DNA of 12,954 nt from SMTZ1-83 sp048883405 (GCA_048883405.1 JBHLQS010000073.1:1-12954), one strand, 5' to 3'. Positions 6,583 to 12,954 are shown, numbered from the stretch's first letter. Notes: a model not told the origin generated them from the sequence alone. Made by a program: numbers and translations.

Positions 6583-7254
6583 ATGATGGTTGATTTCGAG
6601 CAGGAATGGATATCACCAATTCTTGAGGTCTACAAGAAAGATGCTCGGCTTGAAGAAGTGAGCATAATACTTGGCTTGAACCCGATTGGGCAGTCAATTT
6701 GCCGTCGGCTCTATGAGCACAACACGTTTGAAAATGTTCTTGTCTTCAATTCCCCCTCATTCTCAACCTGGACCAGATATCCAACAGAAATGAAACCTCC
6801 CGTGGTCCCAGTCCATGCTATGATTTCTGGTGACCTAATGCTAATTTTCGGTGACATACTGATACGCGAATATGAGTGGGTCACGGACATGTTATTTTAT
6901 CTGCGGGGAAAAGTTCCAACAAGATTTGTTATTGCTCTGATGACTCATGATGAGGCAACATGCGGGCAGGTGATGTCAGCAAAAGGCAATCGCCTTCTAG
7001 AGAGAATGGAAGTGCCCCTTGGAAAATCCGATTTCTATGATGGCCTGGTTGCACCACTCCTTAGCATTGGACCAGTTGCTGGTTTGGATCCAGTTGTGTT
7101 GTTTCTTGAAAGAGCGGCCGAAACGGACCATATCCTCCAAGTGGATGATATAACAGTTCATCAGGGCGATGTAGAAACAGGGCTCAGTCTCCTCGATAAA
7201 GGACTCAGTCTGAATATGCTAGGTGTTCCGGGGTATGGATCTGACTCTGACTAA
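6583..7254 (+). CDS. PAC2-like (proteasome assembly chaperone superfamily) protein, divergent
   Basis: The 223-residue protein is alpha/beta in pattern with no membrane segment. The glycine-rich start of the fold (IILGLNPIGQSICRRL, about 28-43), a strand with GD (MLIFGDILI, about 86-94) and the late segment DGLVAPLLSIGPVAGLD (153-169) followed by VVLFLER resemble the layout of archaeal PAC2 proteins. In those, an SGLxGLLL-type loop precedes the last strand. Identity to the family motifs is low, so this is a fold-level guess. PAC2 proteins help assemble the 20S proteasome or act in unrelated roles. I chose the ATG at 6583 (a second ATG follows at once) because AGGG lies five bases upstream. 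The in-frame extension to 6451 is Cys/Arg-rich and looks non-coding. Its stop codon overlaps that of the convergent gene. The 198-base gap to gdhA holds no other gene that I can see. Confidence 0.6.
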   Translation: MMVDFEQEWISPILEVYKKDARLEEVSIILGLNPIGQSICRRLYEHNTFENVLVFNSPSFSTWTRYPTEMKPPVVPVHAMISGDLMLIFGDILIREYEWVTDMLFYLRGKVPTRFVIALMTHDEATCGQVMSAKGNRLLERMEVPLGKSDFYDGLVAPLLSIGPVAGLDPVVLFLERAAETDHILQVDDITVHQGDVETGLSLLDKGLSLNMLGVPGYGSDSD

Positions 7255-7976
7255 TTCTGCTCCTCCGAATTCCTTGTCTGGCCAAAACCCGTTCGATCTC
7301 GTGTGTGCCTTGAAGAGTCACCTGGATTGACTGTATCATCACCCATCTTGATGTCACACTCTTCGCACATCAATGCCCTAGTACTCTTCACATCCACGAT
7401 TCTTCCACAGGAAATGCACGCCCAAAGCCCCGACTGAAGCATCATTGTCTTGCGAAAGACAAGACGCGCTAGCTCCCTCAAATCGGGCGGGCAGTCCTTT
7501 GCCACCCCAATTACTCCTTCATGAGACCACTCACAAATCACTGACACAAGTGTTGTGGTTAGTTCGATTATCTGGGTTGTAAGATCTTCAATCTCCGTGG
7601 ATGTTTCTTCCTTAGAGTCCTTTGGTGCTTGAGGAACAGAAGAGAGAACCTCAAGGAAGGCAAAGAAGGCAGGAGCGGGGAATCGGTCCTTCCCCTTTGC
7701 TTCGACCATTTGACCGAGAACTGCGGATATCATTAGAGTCTGTGTATAGTCTTCTTTCAGAATCCTCTCTATTTCTTTGACAGTCTTGAGGGCGTCGATT
7801 TGATATTTCTTGGAGTCAAGACCATGTTTCCTTGTCAGCACTTGAACCGCCTCAAGCAGCCCCTTTCCACCATTCATGGCTTCATTGATATTCCTAGCCA
7901 CATGCTTGTAGGGCAACCCTGTGTCACGGGCAATCTTCTGGAGGAGGTTTCTGGCTGTCAGACTCAATAAACACAC
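7251..7976 (-). CDS. Unknown protein with C-terminal zinc ribbon
   Basis: I do not recognise the family. The 241-residue product is largely helical over residues 1-180. It starts with a possible helical DNA- or protein-binding segment (TARNLLQKIARDTGLPYKHVARNI) and has a low-complexity Glu/Thr section near 120-140. A zinc-ribbon-like motif follows: C187-x2-C190, thirteen residues, C204-x2-C207, within WACISCGRIVDVKSTRALMC. The last 30 residues are polar and probably disordered. The start is unclear. GTG 7976 is only two bases after AGGT, while TTG 7967 has better spacing (11 bases); either loses or gains three residues. It is divergent from dcd and convergent with the PAC2-like gene, sharing overlapping stop codons with it. 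A regulatory or RNA-polymerase-associated role would suit a zinc ribbon, but nothing in the sequence proves it. Confidence 0.7.
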   Translation of the reverse strand: MCLLSLTARNLLQKIARDTGLPYKHVARNINEAMNGGKGLLEAVQVLTRKHGLDSKKYQIDALKTVKEIERILKEDYTQTLMISAVLGQMVEAKGKDRFPAPAFFAFLEVLSSVPQAPKDSKEETSTEIEDLTTQIIELTTTLVSVICEWSHEGVIGVAKDCPPDLRELARLVFRKTMMLQSGLWACISCGRIVDVKSTRALMCEECDIKMGDDTVNPGDSSRHTRDRTGFGQTRNSEEQN

Positions 7977-8012
7977 ATACCTATTGATGACAAAGATAAG
8001 CGAGCGTACAAT

Positions 8013-8019
8013 CTTTTAG
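8013..8019 (+). promoter_or_regulatory. TATA-like element (CTTTTAG) between dcd and the zinc-ribbon gene
   Basis: CTTTTAG lies 38 bases before the dcd ATG, a typical archaeal TATA distance with a short leader. Its complement CTAAAAG lies 36 bases before the minus-strand start at 7976, so one element could serve both directions. The gap is only 81 bases. Confidence 0.4.
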
Positions 8020-8057
8020 TGACTTTGTAAGACATTACTCTGGTGAGTGACATATAG

Positions 8058-8621
8058 ATGATGTTATCCGATGTCGATATTGAGAAGGCAATAGGGGAAG
8101 GAACTATCCTTATAGATCCATTCTCTCCTGATTCACTTGGCCCGTGCAGCATTGACCTCAAGCTGGATAGTGTTTTTCGAATTTACAATCCTGGCACACC
8201 AATAGATGTAGAAAATCGGGAAGAGCTGGACAGAGACACGAAAATTGTTGATACAGAGGGCCAGCCCTTCATGATTCTTCCGGGACAATTCATTCTGGGT
8301 CAGACAATAGAACGAATCAGAATTGGCTCTAGCTATGCGGCACTCTTAGAAGGAAGGTCAAGCATAGCCCGCTTGGGTATCATTGTACATGCTGCTGGTT
8401 TGGTGAACCCTGGAACGGGAATGAAAAAGCCCGGCAGGCTGACATTGGAGATTTATTGTGAGAATCTCAGTCCAGTTCTACTCCGGCCAGGTATGCAAAT
8501 AGTTCAGATAATGTTTGTACCTCTAAGTAGTCCAGCCAAACGCGGGTATGACGACAGATCAGAGAGTCACTATGTCGGACAGGACAGCCCAGACGTGGCG
8601 TATAAAGGCAAAGTATCTTAA
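8058..8621 (+). CDS. dcd: dCTP deaminase (dUTPase fold), variant active-site loop
   Basis: Converts dCTP to dUTP and ammonia, supplying dUMP for dTMP synthesis; some archaeal members also hydrolyse dUTP to dUMP. The 187-residue protein has LGPCSIDLKLD near the start and the trimer and active-site motif EGRSSIARLG at 98-107. H111 follows, then TLEIYCEN with the catalytic-type glutamate E131, and LRPGMQIVQIMF. The loop normally written as A-G-x-I-D-P-G-F-x-G reads AGLVNPGTGMKKPGRLTLE here. Asn replaces the usual Asp, and the loop is a few residues longer. The C-terminus keeps a Y-x-GQ pattern. ATG 8058 is followed directly by another ATG; GGTGAG lies about eleven bases upstream. It heads a probable transcription unit with the PRPP-synthetase-like gene 38 bases downstream. 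Confidence 0.93.
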   Translation: MMLSDVDIEKAIGEGTILIDPFSPDSLGPCSIDLKLDSVFRIYNPGTPIDVENREELDRDTKIVDTEGQPFMILPGQFILGQTIERIRIGSSYAALLEGRSSIARLGIIVHAAGLVNPGTGMKKPGRLTLEIYCENLSPVLLRPGMQIVQIMFVPLSSPAKRGYDDRSESHYVGQDSPDVAYKGKVS

Positions 8622-8623
8622 AG
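8601..8623 (+). promoter_or_regulatory. Possible promoter elements for the PRPP-synthetase-like gene
   Basis: Two AT-rich candidates overlap the end of dcd: TATAAAGG (8601-8608), 51 bases before the ATG at 8660, and CTTAAAG (8617-8623), 36 bases before it. Either could provide a separate promoter, but co-transcription with dcd is equally possible. Confidence 0.3.
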
Positions 8624-8659
8624 GAACAAAGCCCGCCACAAAATCGTCGGTGGTTGAAG

Positions 8660-9646
8660 ATGAAGGATTACGACGTGGTCCTTGCAAGCGGTGCAGAGCA
8701 TCTTAGGGAGCGATTCGAAGAACATGGCTTTCGTGTGTTCACATCGAATCTCAATTATGATAGTAGACGTCTTTTCCCAAACACTGATATATATGCTAGA
8801 CTGGGCCGAGTTTCAGAGCTATCCAACCGCAAAGTGGTTGTAATCCAAAGCTGCACCGGAGCTGGTCCCGCGGAATTTGAGCGCTACACAACCTCTGACA
8901 GAGTTCTTGAGCTACTCCTTCTTCTTGACATCTTGGCACATCCGGTGGCGGTGGAGAAAATCGCTCACAAGCAGTTCAAGGAAACGCTTATTGAACCTCC
9001 CTCTGGCATTGAGGTGGTTCTAACTTTTCAACCATTTGCGCTTCAGGACAAGTCATTCTTGACTGGTGAGGCCTCAGCCGGAAGATGGGCTACACGCCAA
9101 ATTGCCAATGCATGCGACAAGATATGGGTTGTAAATCCGCATGCACCTCATGATCTACCTTGGGTGGAAGATCTCATCGAGAGAGGAGCATACCAGGAAA
9201 TCGACATCATCCCGGACCTCATTGCTTTCGGTCGCGAGAAATTTGGTTTTTCAGATTGCTTGGTAGTCACTCCAGATGAAGGTGCCAAGCAACGCTACGA
9301 TATTGAAGGATTTGGAAAAAGCCGAACGAGTTCATATTGTGTTGAACTGCATGGAGACCTTGATGTTAAAGGACGGCAAGTCATAGTTATTGATGACCTC
9401 ACTAAGAGTGGCAGCACCCTATTGAAAGCTGCTGAGCGGCTATATTCGCTAGGCGCATCTGACGTAGGCATGGTGGTGGCACATGTCCTGCCAATTAGAG
9501 ACCGAGGAGAGAAGCTCTTGGAAGCATTGATTGAGAAGAGCAAGGAAAGAATCGTAACGACCAACACAATTCGAACTCATGCATTTTGCGAGGACGAGCC
9601 CAACTTGACCTACAACATAGTAGACACACTTGTGAAAAAACTATGA
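8660..9646 (+). CDS. Ribose-phosphate pyrophosphokinase-like protein (PRPP synthetase family), divergent
   Basis: PRPP synthetase joins ribose 5-phosphate and ATP to PRPP for nucleotide and amino-acid synthesis. The 328-residue sequence has the two-domain layout: VVVIQSCTGAGPAEFE, ELLLLLDILAH, FQPFALQDKSF in place of YxRQDR, a strand ending in NPHAPHD (H161), and the flexible loop with K220-x-R222. The PRPP loop is VIVIDDLTKSGST at 241-253. It differs from usual enzymes by an insertion of about 25 residues (roughly 95-119) before the ATP-binding segment, and by a PRPP loop with TKSGST instead of xxTGGT. It is also longer than typical archaeal Prs. It may be a true PRPP synthetase or an Asgard-type paralogue with another role. 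ATG 8660 is supported by GGTGG six bases upstream, against TTG 8654. Neighbours dcd and udp fit nucleotide metabolism. Confidence 0.85.
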   Translation: MKDYDVVLASGAEHLRERFEEHGFRVFTSNLNYDSRRLFPNTDIYARLGRVSELSNRKVVVIQSCTGAGPAEFERYTTSDRVLELLLLLDILAHPVAVEKIAHKQFKETLIEPPSGIEVVLTFQPFALQDKSFLTGEASAGRWATRQIANACDKIWVVNPHAPHDLPWVEDLIERGAYQEIDIIPDLIAFGREKFGFSDCLVVTPDEGAKQRYDIEGFGKSRTSSYCVELHGDLDVKGRQVIVIDDLTKSGSTLLKAAERLYSLGASDVGMVVAHVLPIRDRGEKLLEALIEKSKERIVTTNTIRTHAFCEDEPNLTYNIVDTLVKKL

Positions 9647-9666
9647 AGTGCTTCCAGGAAACAGGT

Positions 9667-9891
9667 CTAGTCAAGATAATCCTGAGCTTTGGATTTCGCG
9701 GCCCAGGTCTTTTCGGTCGCTCGCTCAGCCAAATCGCGCTTCTCTAGATCATTGAGAGCCATGACGACCTCATTTTGATTGCACTCTACGTGTCGTTGTT
9801 GAAGAGTTCTCGTAATAGCTCCTGCTCTGCGGTTGTCCTCTAGAATGAGTGCAAGTATTTCGCGCTGCAGCTCAGTAATCTCTTCGCTCAT
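9667..9891 (-). CDS. Small winged-helix DNA-binding protein
   Basis: The 74-residue product MSEEITELQREILALILEDN and onward has the form of a stand-alone winged helix-turn-helix. A first helix is followed by an RAGAITRTLQQRH recognition region, ALNDLEKRDLAER as the third helix, and a wing at ATEKTWAAKS. Many archaeal genomes carry such mini-regulators, but I cannot name targets. I chose the ATG at 9891 because a TATA-like element lies 30-41 bases upstream, giving a very short leader; the upstream extension (to 9960) overlaps that element and is Arg-rich. It sits on the opposite strand between the PRPP-synthetase-like gene, with 20 bases between their ends, and udp. Regulation of these neighbours is only a guess. 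Confidence 0.7.
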   Translation of the reverse strand: MSEEITELQREILALILEDNRRAGAITRTLQQRHVECNQNEVVMALNDLEKRDLAERATEKTWAAKSKAQDYLD

Positions 9892-9920
9892 TATCAACAC
9901 TGGACCACGCCCTCTGCTGG

Positions 9921-9932
9921 GGACTTTTAAGG
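9921..9932 (-). promoter_or_regulatory. Probable TATA box of the winged-helix gene
   Basis: The minus strand reads CCTTAAAAGTCC, 30-41 bases before the ATG at 9891. With archaeal spacing, transcription would begin about ten bases before the start codon. This is the clearest of the CTTTTAAG-type elements in the window and argues against the longer N-terminus. Confidence 0.5.
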
Positions 9933-10015
9933 CTATCTCCAAACGAATCCGAATGACCATTCTATCGAAACGCTTTTCTTGTGTTCAGACTCGGCGCCCT
10001 TGGGTTGGCCACTGA

Positions 10016-10756
10016 ATGCGGAATGACAAGGAATACCATATTGATATTGCACCAGGAGAGATACCGGAACTCGTCTTGCTGCCTGGAGACCCTGATAGAG
10101 CTCGACTCATCGCTGAGCAGTTTTTTGACGAGCCGGTAGAGGTTGCAAAGAATCGTGAGTTTTGGAGCTTCAAAGGAACTTACAAAGGAGTACCGGTTGG
10201 CGTATGCTCGACTGGAATCGGCTGCCCATCTGCTGCTATTGCAATTGAGGAACTCGTTAGAGTTGGCTGCAGAGTTTTCATCCGAGTTGGAACAGCCGGT
10301 GCAATTCATCCAGACCTGGTTGCAGGAGATGTGATCATCTTCACAGGCGCGGTTAGAGATGACGGGACTTCTAGACAGTATGTTCCACTCGAGTTTCCAG
10401 CGGTTGCTGACACACAGGTAGTTGCGGCACTCACAAATGCTGCAGAGAAGCAGGGAGCCAAATACTACTTGGGAATTGGACATAGCAAAGACTCGTTTTA
10501 TAGTGAGTATCCAAACCTGGTGACAAATCCTGAGGCAATGAGAGAACATTGGGAATCCATGAAAAGAGCGAATGTACTCGCCACTGAGATGGAATCAGCC
10601 GCACTGTTTGTTATTGGTCACCTTCGTGGAGCAAAAGTTGGAACAATCTGCGTTATCGTCGGTGAGAATATCGAGAAGGAAACAAAGATAGTCGGGAAAC
10701 CGCCTCTTGATGATTTAGTTACAATCGCACTTGATGCAATGATTGAGCTGAAGTAG
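10016..10756 (+). CDS. udp: Uridine phosphorylase (PNP/UDP phosphorylase family)
   Basis: Splits uridine (and possibly deoxyuridine or purine nucleosides) with phosphate into base and ribose 1-phosphate. The 246-residue protein is of normal length. It has the phosphate-site motif LLPGDPDRA (GDPDR 24-28), TGIGCPSAAIAIEEL, the signature IRVGTAGAIHPDLVAGDVII (R90), DDGTSRQY at 115-122, KDSFYSEY for the base and ATEMESAALFVIG with the ribose-binding EMES at 191-194. The family order and the DSFYSEY segment favour uridine over purine nucleoside phosphorylase, though archaeal members can be broad. The ATG at 10016 has no clear ribosome binding site; it may be leaderless or have a short leader. It stands alone after the winged-helix gene and may return ribose phosphate to the PRPP pathway of its neighbour. 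Confidence 0.92.
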   Translation: MRNDKEYHIDIAPGEIPELVLLPGDPDRARLIAEQFFDEPVEVAKNREFWSFKGTYKGVPVGVCSTGIGCPSAAIAIEELVRVGCRVFIRVGTAGAIHPDLVAGDVIIFTGAVRDDGTSRQYVPLEFPAVADTQVVAALTNAAEKQGAKYYLGIGHSKDSFYSEYPNLVTNPEAMREHWESMKRANVLATEMESAALFVIGHLRGAKVGTICVIVGENIEKETKIVGKPPLDDLVTIALDAMIELK

Positions 10757-10781
10757 AAGAGCAAAACTGGCAACTTCTGGC

Positions 10782-11606
10782 TCAGATACCACCAAACCAC
10801 ACTTTCTTCTGTACAGCCATGTGGAGATTCTCAGCTGTAGCTTTGTCTAATCCTGTCGTGAGGGCAAGCTGCTCGGCGCTGGTAGCAACTATGTCAGTCA
10901 CATTCGCATAGCCGGCATTGAATATCGCGGTAATGGTTGGATCTGGAATTCCCAACTCCATGAGAAGGCTACGAAGTTCCACCTTGCTGGCTTCATCTAC
11001 AGCAGGGGGTTTCACTCCAGGAAGCTCTTGCTCCAGTGGGTCTTCTGTGACAGGTGCAGCTGGAGCTCCGGGAGGACCGCCCGGTGATGGTGCCGGTGCA
11101 GGTTCAGCAGGAGCCTTGGATGGTTTCTTGATTGGGACACCTCCATGCTCTGCAACAAAGGAGGGGCGCAACATCACAAGGCCAGTAATCACCATTGCAA
11201 TTAGCAACGGAACCATGAAGATGTTACTGATGTTTATTCCGATCAATGTTCCACCTGGACCAGGTGCCAATAATCCATTTTCGATTCCAACGAAGATGAT
11301 ATCAGTCCAAGAGTCTCCGGACAAATCAGTTGCAAGGAAGAGCCAGAGCGGGGAGAAGAGGGCAAATCCTCCTGCTTCGAAAATGAGGAATTCGCGAAAC
11401 ATTTCCCTTCGGTTAACATAGACGATAATGACTGGAAAAATTGCAATGCAGAGCGAGATGAAGAACCAGAGTATATACAATGACCAAATCGATGCTAGGA
11501 CTTGTGGGTCCGTCACTCCCTGGCCCGCAATTTTAGGGAATATGCTGCCAATGAATATAATACCTGGAAGAAGTGCGCCGATGAAGATACCTTGGCCATA
11601 TCGCAT
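10782..11606 (-). CDS. Four-helix membrane protein with Pro/Ala-rich linker and C-terminal helix-hairpin-helix domain
   Basis: I do not recognise the whole protein. The 274 residues divide into three parts. There are four hydrophobic segments at about 5-24, 40-64, 73-93 and 118-146. A proline/alanine/glycine linker at about 155-200 (KPSKAPAEPAPAPSPGG and similar) then leads to a soluble C-terminal module at about 208-270. In that module LLMELGIPDPTITAIFNAGY, ATSAEQLALTTGLDKATAENL and a final helix resemble a helix-hairpin-helix domain of the kind at the N-terminus of RecA/Rad51-like and other archaeal proteins. There is no clear cleavable signal. Orientation cannot be fixed. The ATG at 11606 has GAGGTG about ten bases upstream and a closer GGAG. 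It is divergent from wecB. The HhH domain could bind DNA or another protein at the membrane; this is inference. Confidence 0.8.
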   Translation of the reverse strand: MRYGQGIFIGALLPGIIFIGSIFPKIAGQGVTDPQVLASIWSLYILWFFISLCIAIFPVIIVYVNRREMFREFLIFEAGGFALFSPLWLFLATDLSGDSWTDIIFVGIENGLLAPGPGGTLIGINISNIFMVPLLIAMVITGLVMLRPSFVAEHGGVPIKKPSKAPAEPAPAPSPGGPPGAPAAPVTEDPLEQELPGVKPPAVDEASKVELRSLLMELGIPDPTITAIFNAGYANVTDIVATSAEQLALTTGLDKATAENLHMAVQKKVWFGGI

Positions 11607-11658
11607 GCTCCAAACTCACCTCAGACACGCTGGAACGAATCACAATACTCCGCACATT

Positions 11659-11666
11659 CTTTTAGG
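11659..11666 (-). promoter_or_regulatory. Possible TATA box of the membrane-HhH gene
   Basis: The minus strand reads CCTAAAAG, 53 bases before the ATG at 11606. This predicts a leader of about 28 bases that contains the GAGGTG site. It is the same element type as before the winged-helix gene. Confidence 0.35.
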
Positions 11667-11743
11667 TGTTTTCAGAATGTATGTCCTTGCATAAGGGGCT
11701 ATGGAACATCATGCTTATGAGCGCCAAGCAATGGTCATTGGCT

Positions 11744-11748
11744 GGAGG
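11744..11748 (+). promoter_or_regulatory. Ribosome binding site deciding the TTG start of wecB
   Basis: GGAGG lies six bases before the TTG at 11755. No ATG or GTG with such a site exists near the start of the conserved sequence, so TTG is the likely initiator. Confidence 0.7.
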
Positions 11749-11754
11749 ATTTGA

Positions 11755-12840
11755 TTGAAGCCATTTATCATTGTCGGGACACGACCAGAGATTGTAAAGA
11801 TGGCCCCTATCATCTATGAATGTGAGAGGAGAGGCATCGCCTACTATTTCCTCCATACTGGGCAGCACTACTCAGATCTCATGAGCAGCTCGATTTTCGA
11901 AGACATGGGATTGCGTGGGCCTGACAAGAATCTGAATGTTGGATCAGGAACGCAGTCCGAGCAAACTGCCAATGCTCTGATAGGTATTGAGAAGGAACTC
12001 ATCCTCAACAGCCCTGATATAGTCTTAGTTCAGGGTGATACAAACGCAGTTCTTTCAGCAGCTCTCGCGACTGCAAAGCTTCACATACCATTAGCTCATA
12101 TTGAAGCCGGTCTCAGAAGCTATGACCAACGAATGCCTGAGGAGTACAACAGACGCCTAACTGATCATGCTTCTGACTTTCTGTTTGCACCAACCAAGAA
12201 TTCTGCTGAGATACTCAGAAAGGAGAATGTATGGGGCAAGGTCTTTGTTACTGGAAATACCGTTATTGATGCAGTCGAGAACCGGCTCCCAATAGCTATT
12301 CAGAAGGTGGAATCGGCTATGAGCACTGGACATGACTCCTACGCTCTACTGACTCTCCATCGAGCAGAAAACGTCGACAATAAGGCAGTACTTGAAGGGC
12401 TGGTGGAGGGGCTTATCGAACTTGAAATCGCGATAGTATTCCCTGCGCATCCAAGGACCATGAAACAGCTAACCAAGTTTGGTCTCATGTCCAGAATCAA
12501 AGATGCTGACTGGATTCGTGTGATAGAACCCGTCGCATATCTAGACTTCCTTTCACTCATGAAGAATTGCTCGTTCATTTTGACTGACTCTGGAGGAATC
12601 CAGGAGGAGGCAACAGCGCCATCAATCAACAAGAGAGTCTTTGTTCTAAGGACCTCCACAGAAAGACCCGAAGCGGTGAGGTCAGGGCATGCCGAAGTTG
12701 TGGGTGTGAATCCCAAAGAGTTCCCTAGGTTGATTGGTCGAGGCATTCAAGATGGGTTGGATAAGGACAGACAGTGCCCATATGGACAAGGGGATGCCTC
12801 AAGAAAGATCATAGACATCCTTAGGAAGGAACTAGAGTAG
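11755..12840 (+). CDS. wecB: UDP-N-acetylglucosamine 2-epimerase, non-hydrolysing
   Basis: Interconverts UDP-GlcNAc and UDP-ManNAc in the cytoplasm, providing ManNAc-type sugars for cell-surface polysaccharides or glycoproteins. The full-length 361 residues have GTRPE at 8-12, LHTGQHYSD, VQGDTN at 92-97, HIEAGLRS at 115-122, PEEYNRR, LTLHRAEN at 199-206, AHPRT, DSGGIQEEA at 288-296 and RTSTERPEA at 309-317. These are the substrate and catalytic motifs of the GT-B-fold family. The conserved sequence begins right after the TTG start (FIIVGTRPE), which fits the family. The divergent gap of 148 bases to the membrane-HhH gene contains GCTTATGA at 11713-11720, a weak TATA candidate. No other sugar gene is visible in the window; the partner UDP-ManNAc dehydrogenase or transferases could lie to the right. 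Confidence 0.96.
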   Translation: MKPFIIVGTRPEIVKMAPIIYECERRGIAYYFLHTGQHYSDLMSSSIFEDMGLRGPDKNLNVGSGTQSEQTANALIGIEKELILNSPDIVLVQGDTNAVLSAALATAKLHIPLAHIEAGLRSYDQRMPEEYNRRLTDHASDFLFAPTKNSAEILRKENVWGKVFVTGNTVIDAVENRLPIAIQKVESAMSTGHDSYALLTLHRAENVDNKAVLEGLVEGLIELEIAIVFPAHPRTMKQLTKFGLMSRIKDADWIRVIEPVAYLDFLSLMKNCSFILTDSGGIQEEATAPSINKRVFVLRTSTERPEAVRSGHAEVVGVNPKEFPRLIGRGIQDGLDKDRQCPYGQGDASRKIIDILRKELE

Positions 12841-12954
12841 CAAGAACAGGTATGTTCCGTCATTCTTATCTTCAAATAGAGGTACGGCAGCCGGACATCG
12901 TAGGAGAGAAATGGATTGCACAGAGTCTGCCTAACAAATGATGATGGCCCATTA

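Noticed and set aside
9962..10549. 195-codon minus-strand frame over the start of udp
   Set aside because: It lies antisense to the conserved udp motifs, is rich in Ser/Cys/Asn as expected of a shadow frame, and has no family signature.
12841..12954. Possible gene end on the minus strand (frame ending DGTYLFLLL)
   Set aside because: The frame is interrupted by a stop within about 35 codons and its end overlaps wecB. Other frames are equally short, so no gene can be supported.
1..12954. tRNA, rRNA, CRISPR array, insertion sequence or attachment site
   Set aside because: Reading the intergenic gaps (all under about 200 bases) showed no cloverleaf-like sequence, spaced direct repeats, transposase or terminal inverted repeats.

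Overview
The window looks archaeal. The evidence is TATA-like AT-rich elements a short distance upstream of several starts, GGAGG/GGTG-type ribosome binding sites, short intergenic gaps and several families in archaeal versions: a tungsten aldehyde:ferredoxin oxidoreductase (AOR), hexameric glutamate dehydrogenase, dCTP deaminase, a winged-helix mini-protein and a PAC2-like protein. The gene mix and moderate base composition would suit an Asgard (for example Thorarchaeota-like) genome. That placement is inference; the window has no rRNA, tRNA or ribosomal protein to fix it. I see no mobile element, CRISPR array or tRNA. The density is that of a normal chromosomal region.

Layout. (1) 1-2039, minus strand: a tight operon transcribed as branched-chain aminotransferase (ilvE), a 16-cysteine polyferredoxin, then AOR (cut by the window edge). 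(2) 2152-3210, plus strand: an acidic protein with a long glutamate tract, then a coiled-coil protein built from two tandem 75-residue repeats. (3) 3363-4988, plus: an FMN-type glutamate-synthase-like protein with an unusual N-terminal cysteine motif. It converges on glutamate dehydrogenase (gdhA, 5125-6384, minus), with one hairpin terminator for each gene between them. (4) 6583-7976: a PAC2-like protein and an unknown zinc-ribbon protein, convergent, with overlapping stop codons. (5) 8058-10756: nucleotide metabolism on the plus strand: dCTP deaminase, a divergent PRPP-synthetase-like protein and uridine phosphorylase, with a small winged-helix gene on the minus strand between the last two. 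(6) 10782-11606, minus: a four-helix membrane protein carrying a Pro/Ala-rich linker and a C-terminal helix-hairpin-helix domain. It is divergent from a UDP-GlcNAc 2-epimerase (wecB, 11755-12840, plus) that starts with TTG. The last 114 bases hold nothing I recognise.

How the genes may work together. Region 1 plus gdhA suggests fermentative or peptide-based amino-acid oxidation. The aminotransferase makes branched 2-oxo acids and glutamate, and glutamate dehydrogenase regenerates 2-oxoglutarate. Aldehydes formed from the 2-oxo acids elsewhere would be oxidised by AOR, with electrons passing to the polyferredoxin. Region 5 handles pyrimidine nucleotides and ribose phosphates. The most unusual items are the repeat coiled-coil/acidic pair, the glutamate-synthase homologue whose cysteine motif is in an atypical place, the divergent PRPP-synthetase-like protein and the membrane-anchored HhH protein.
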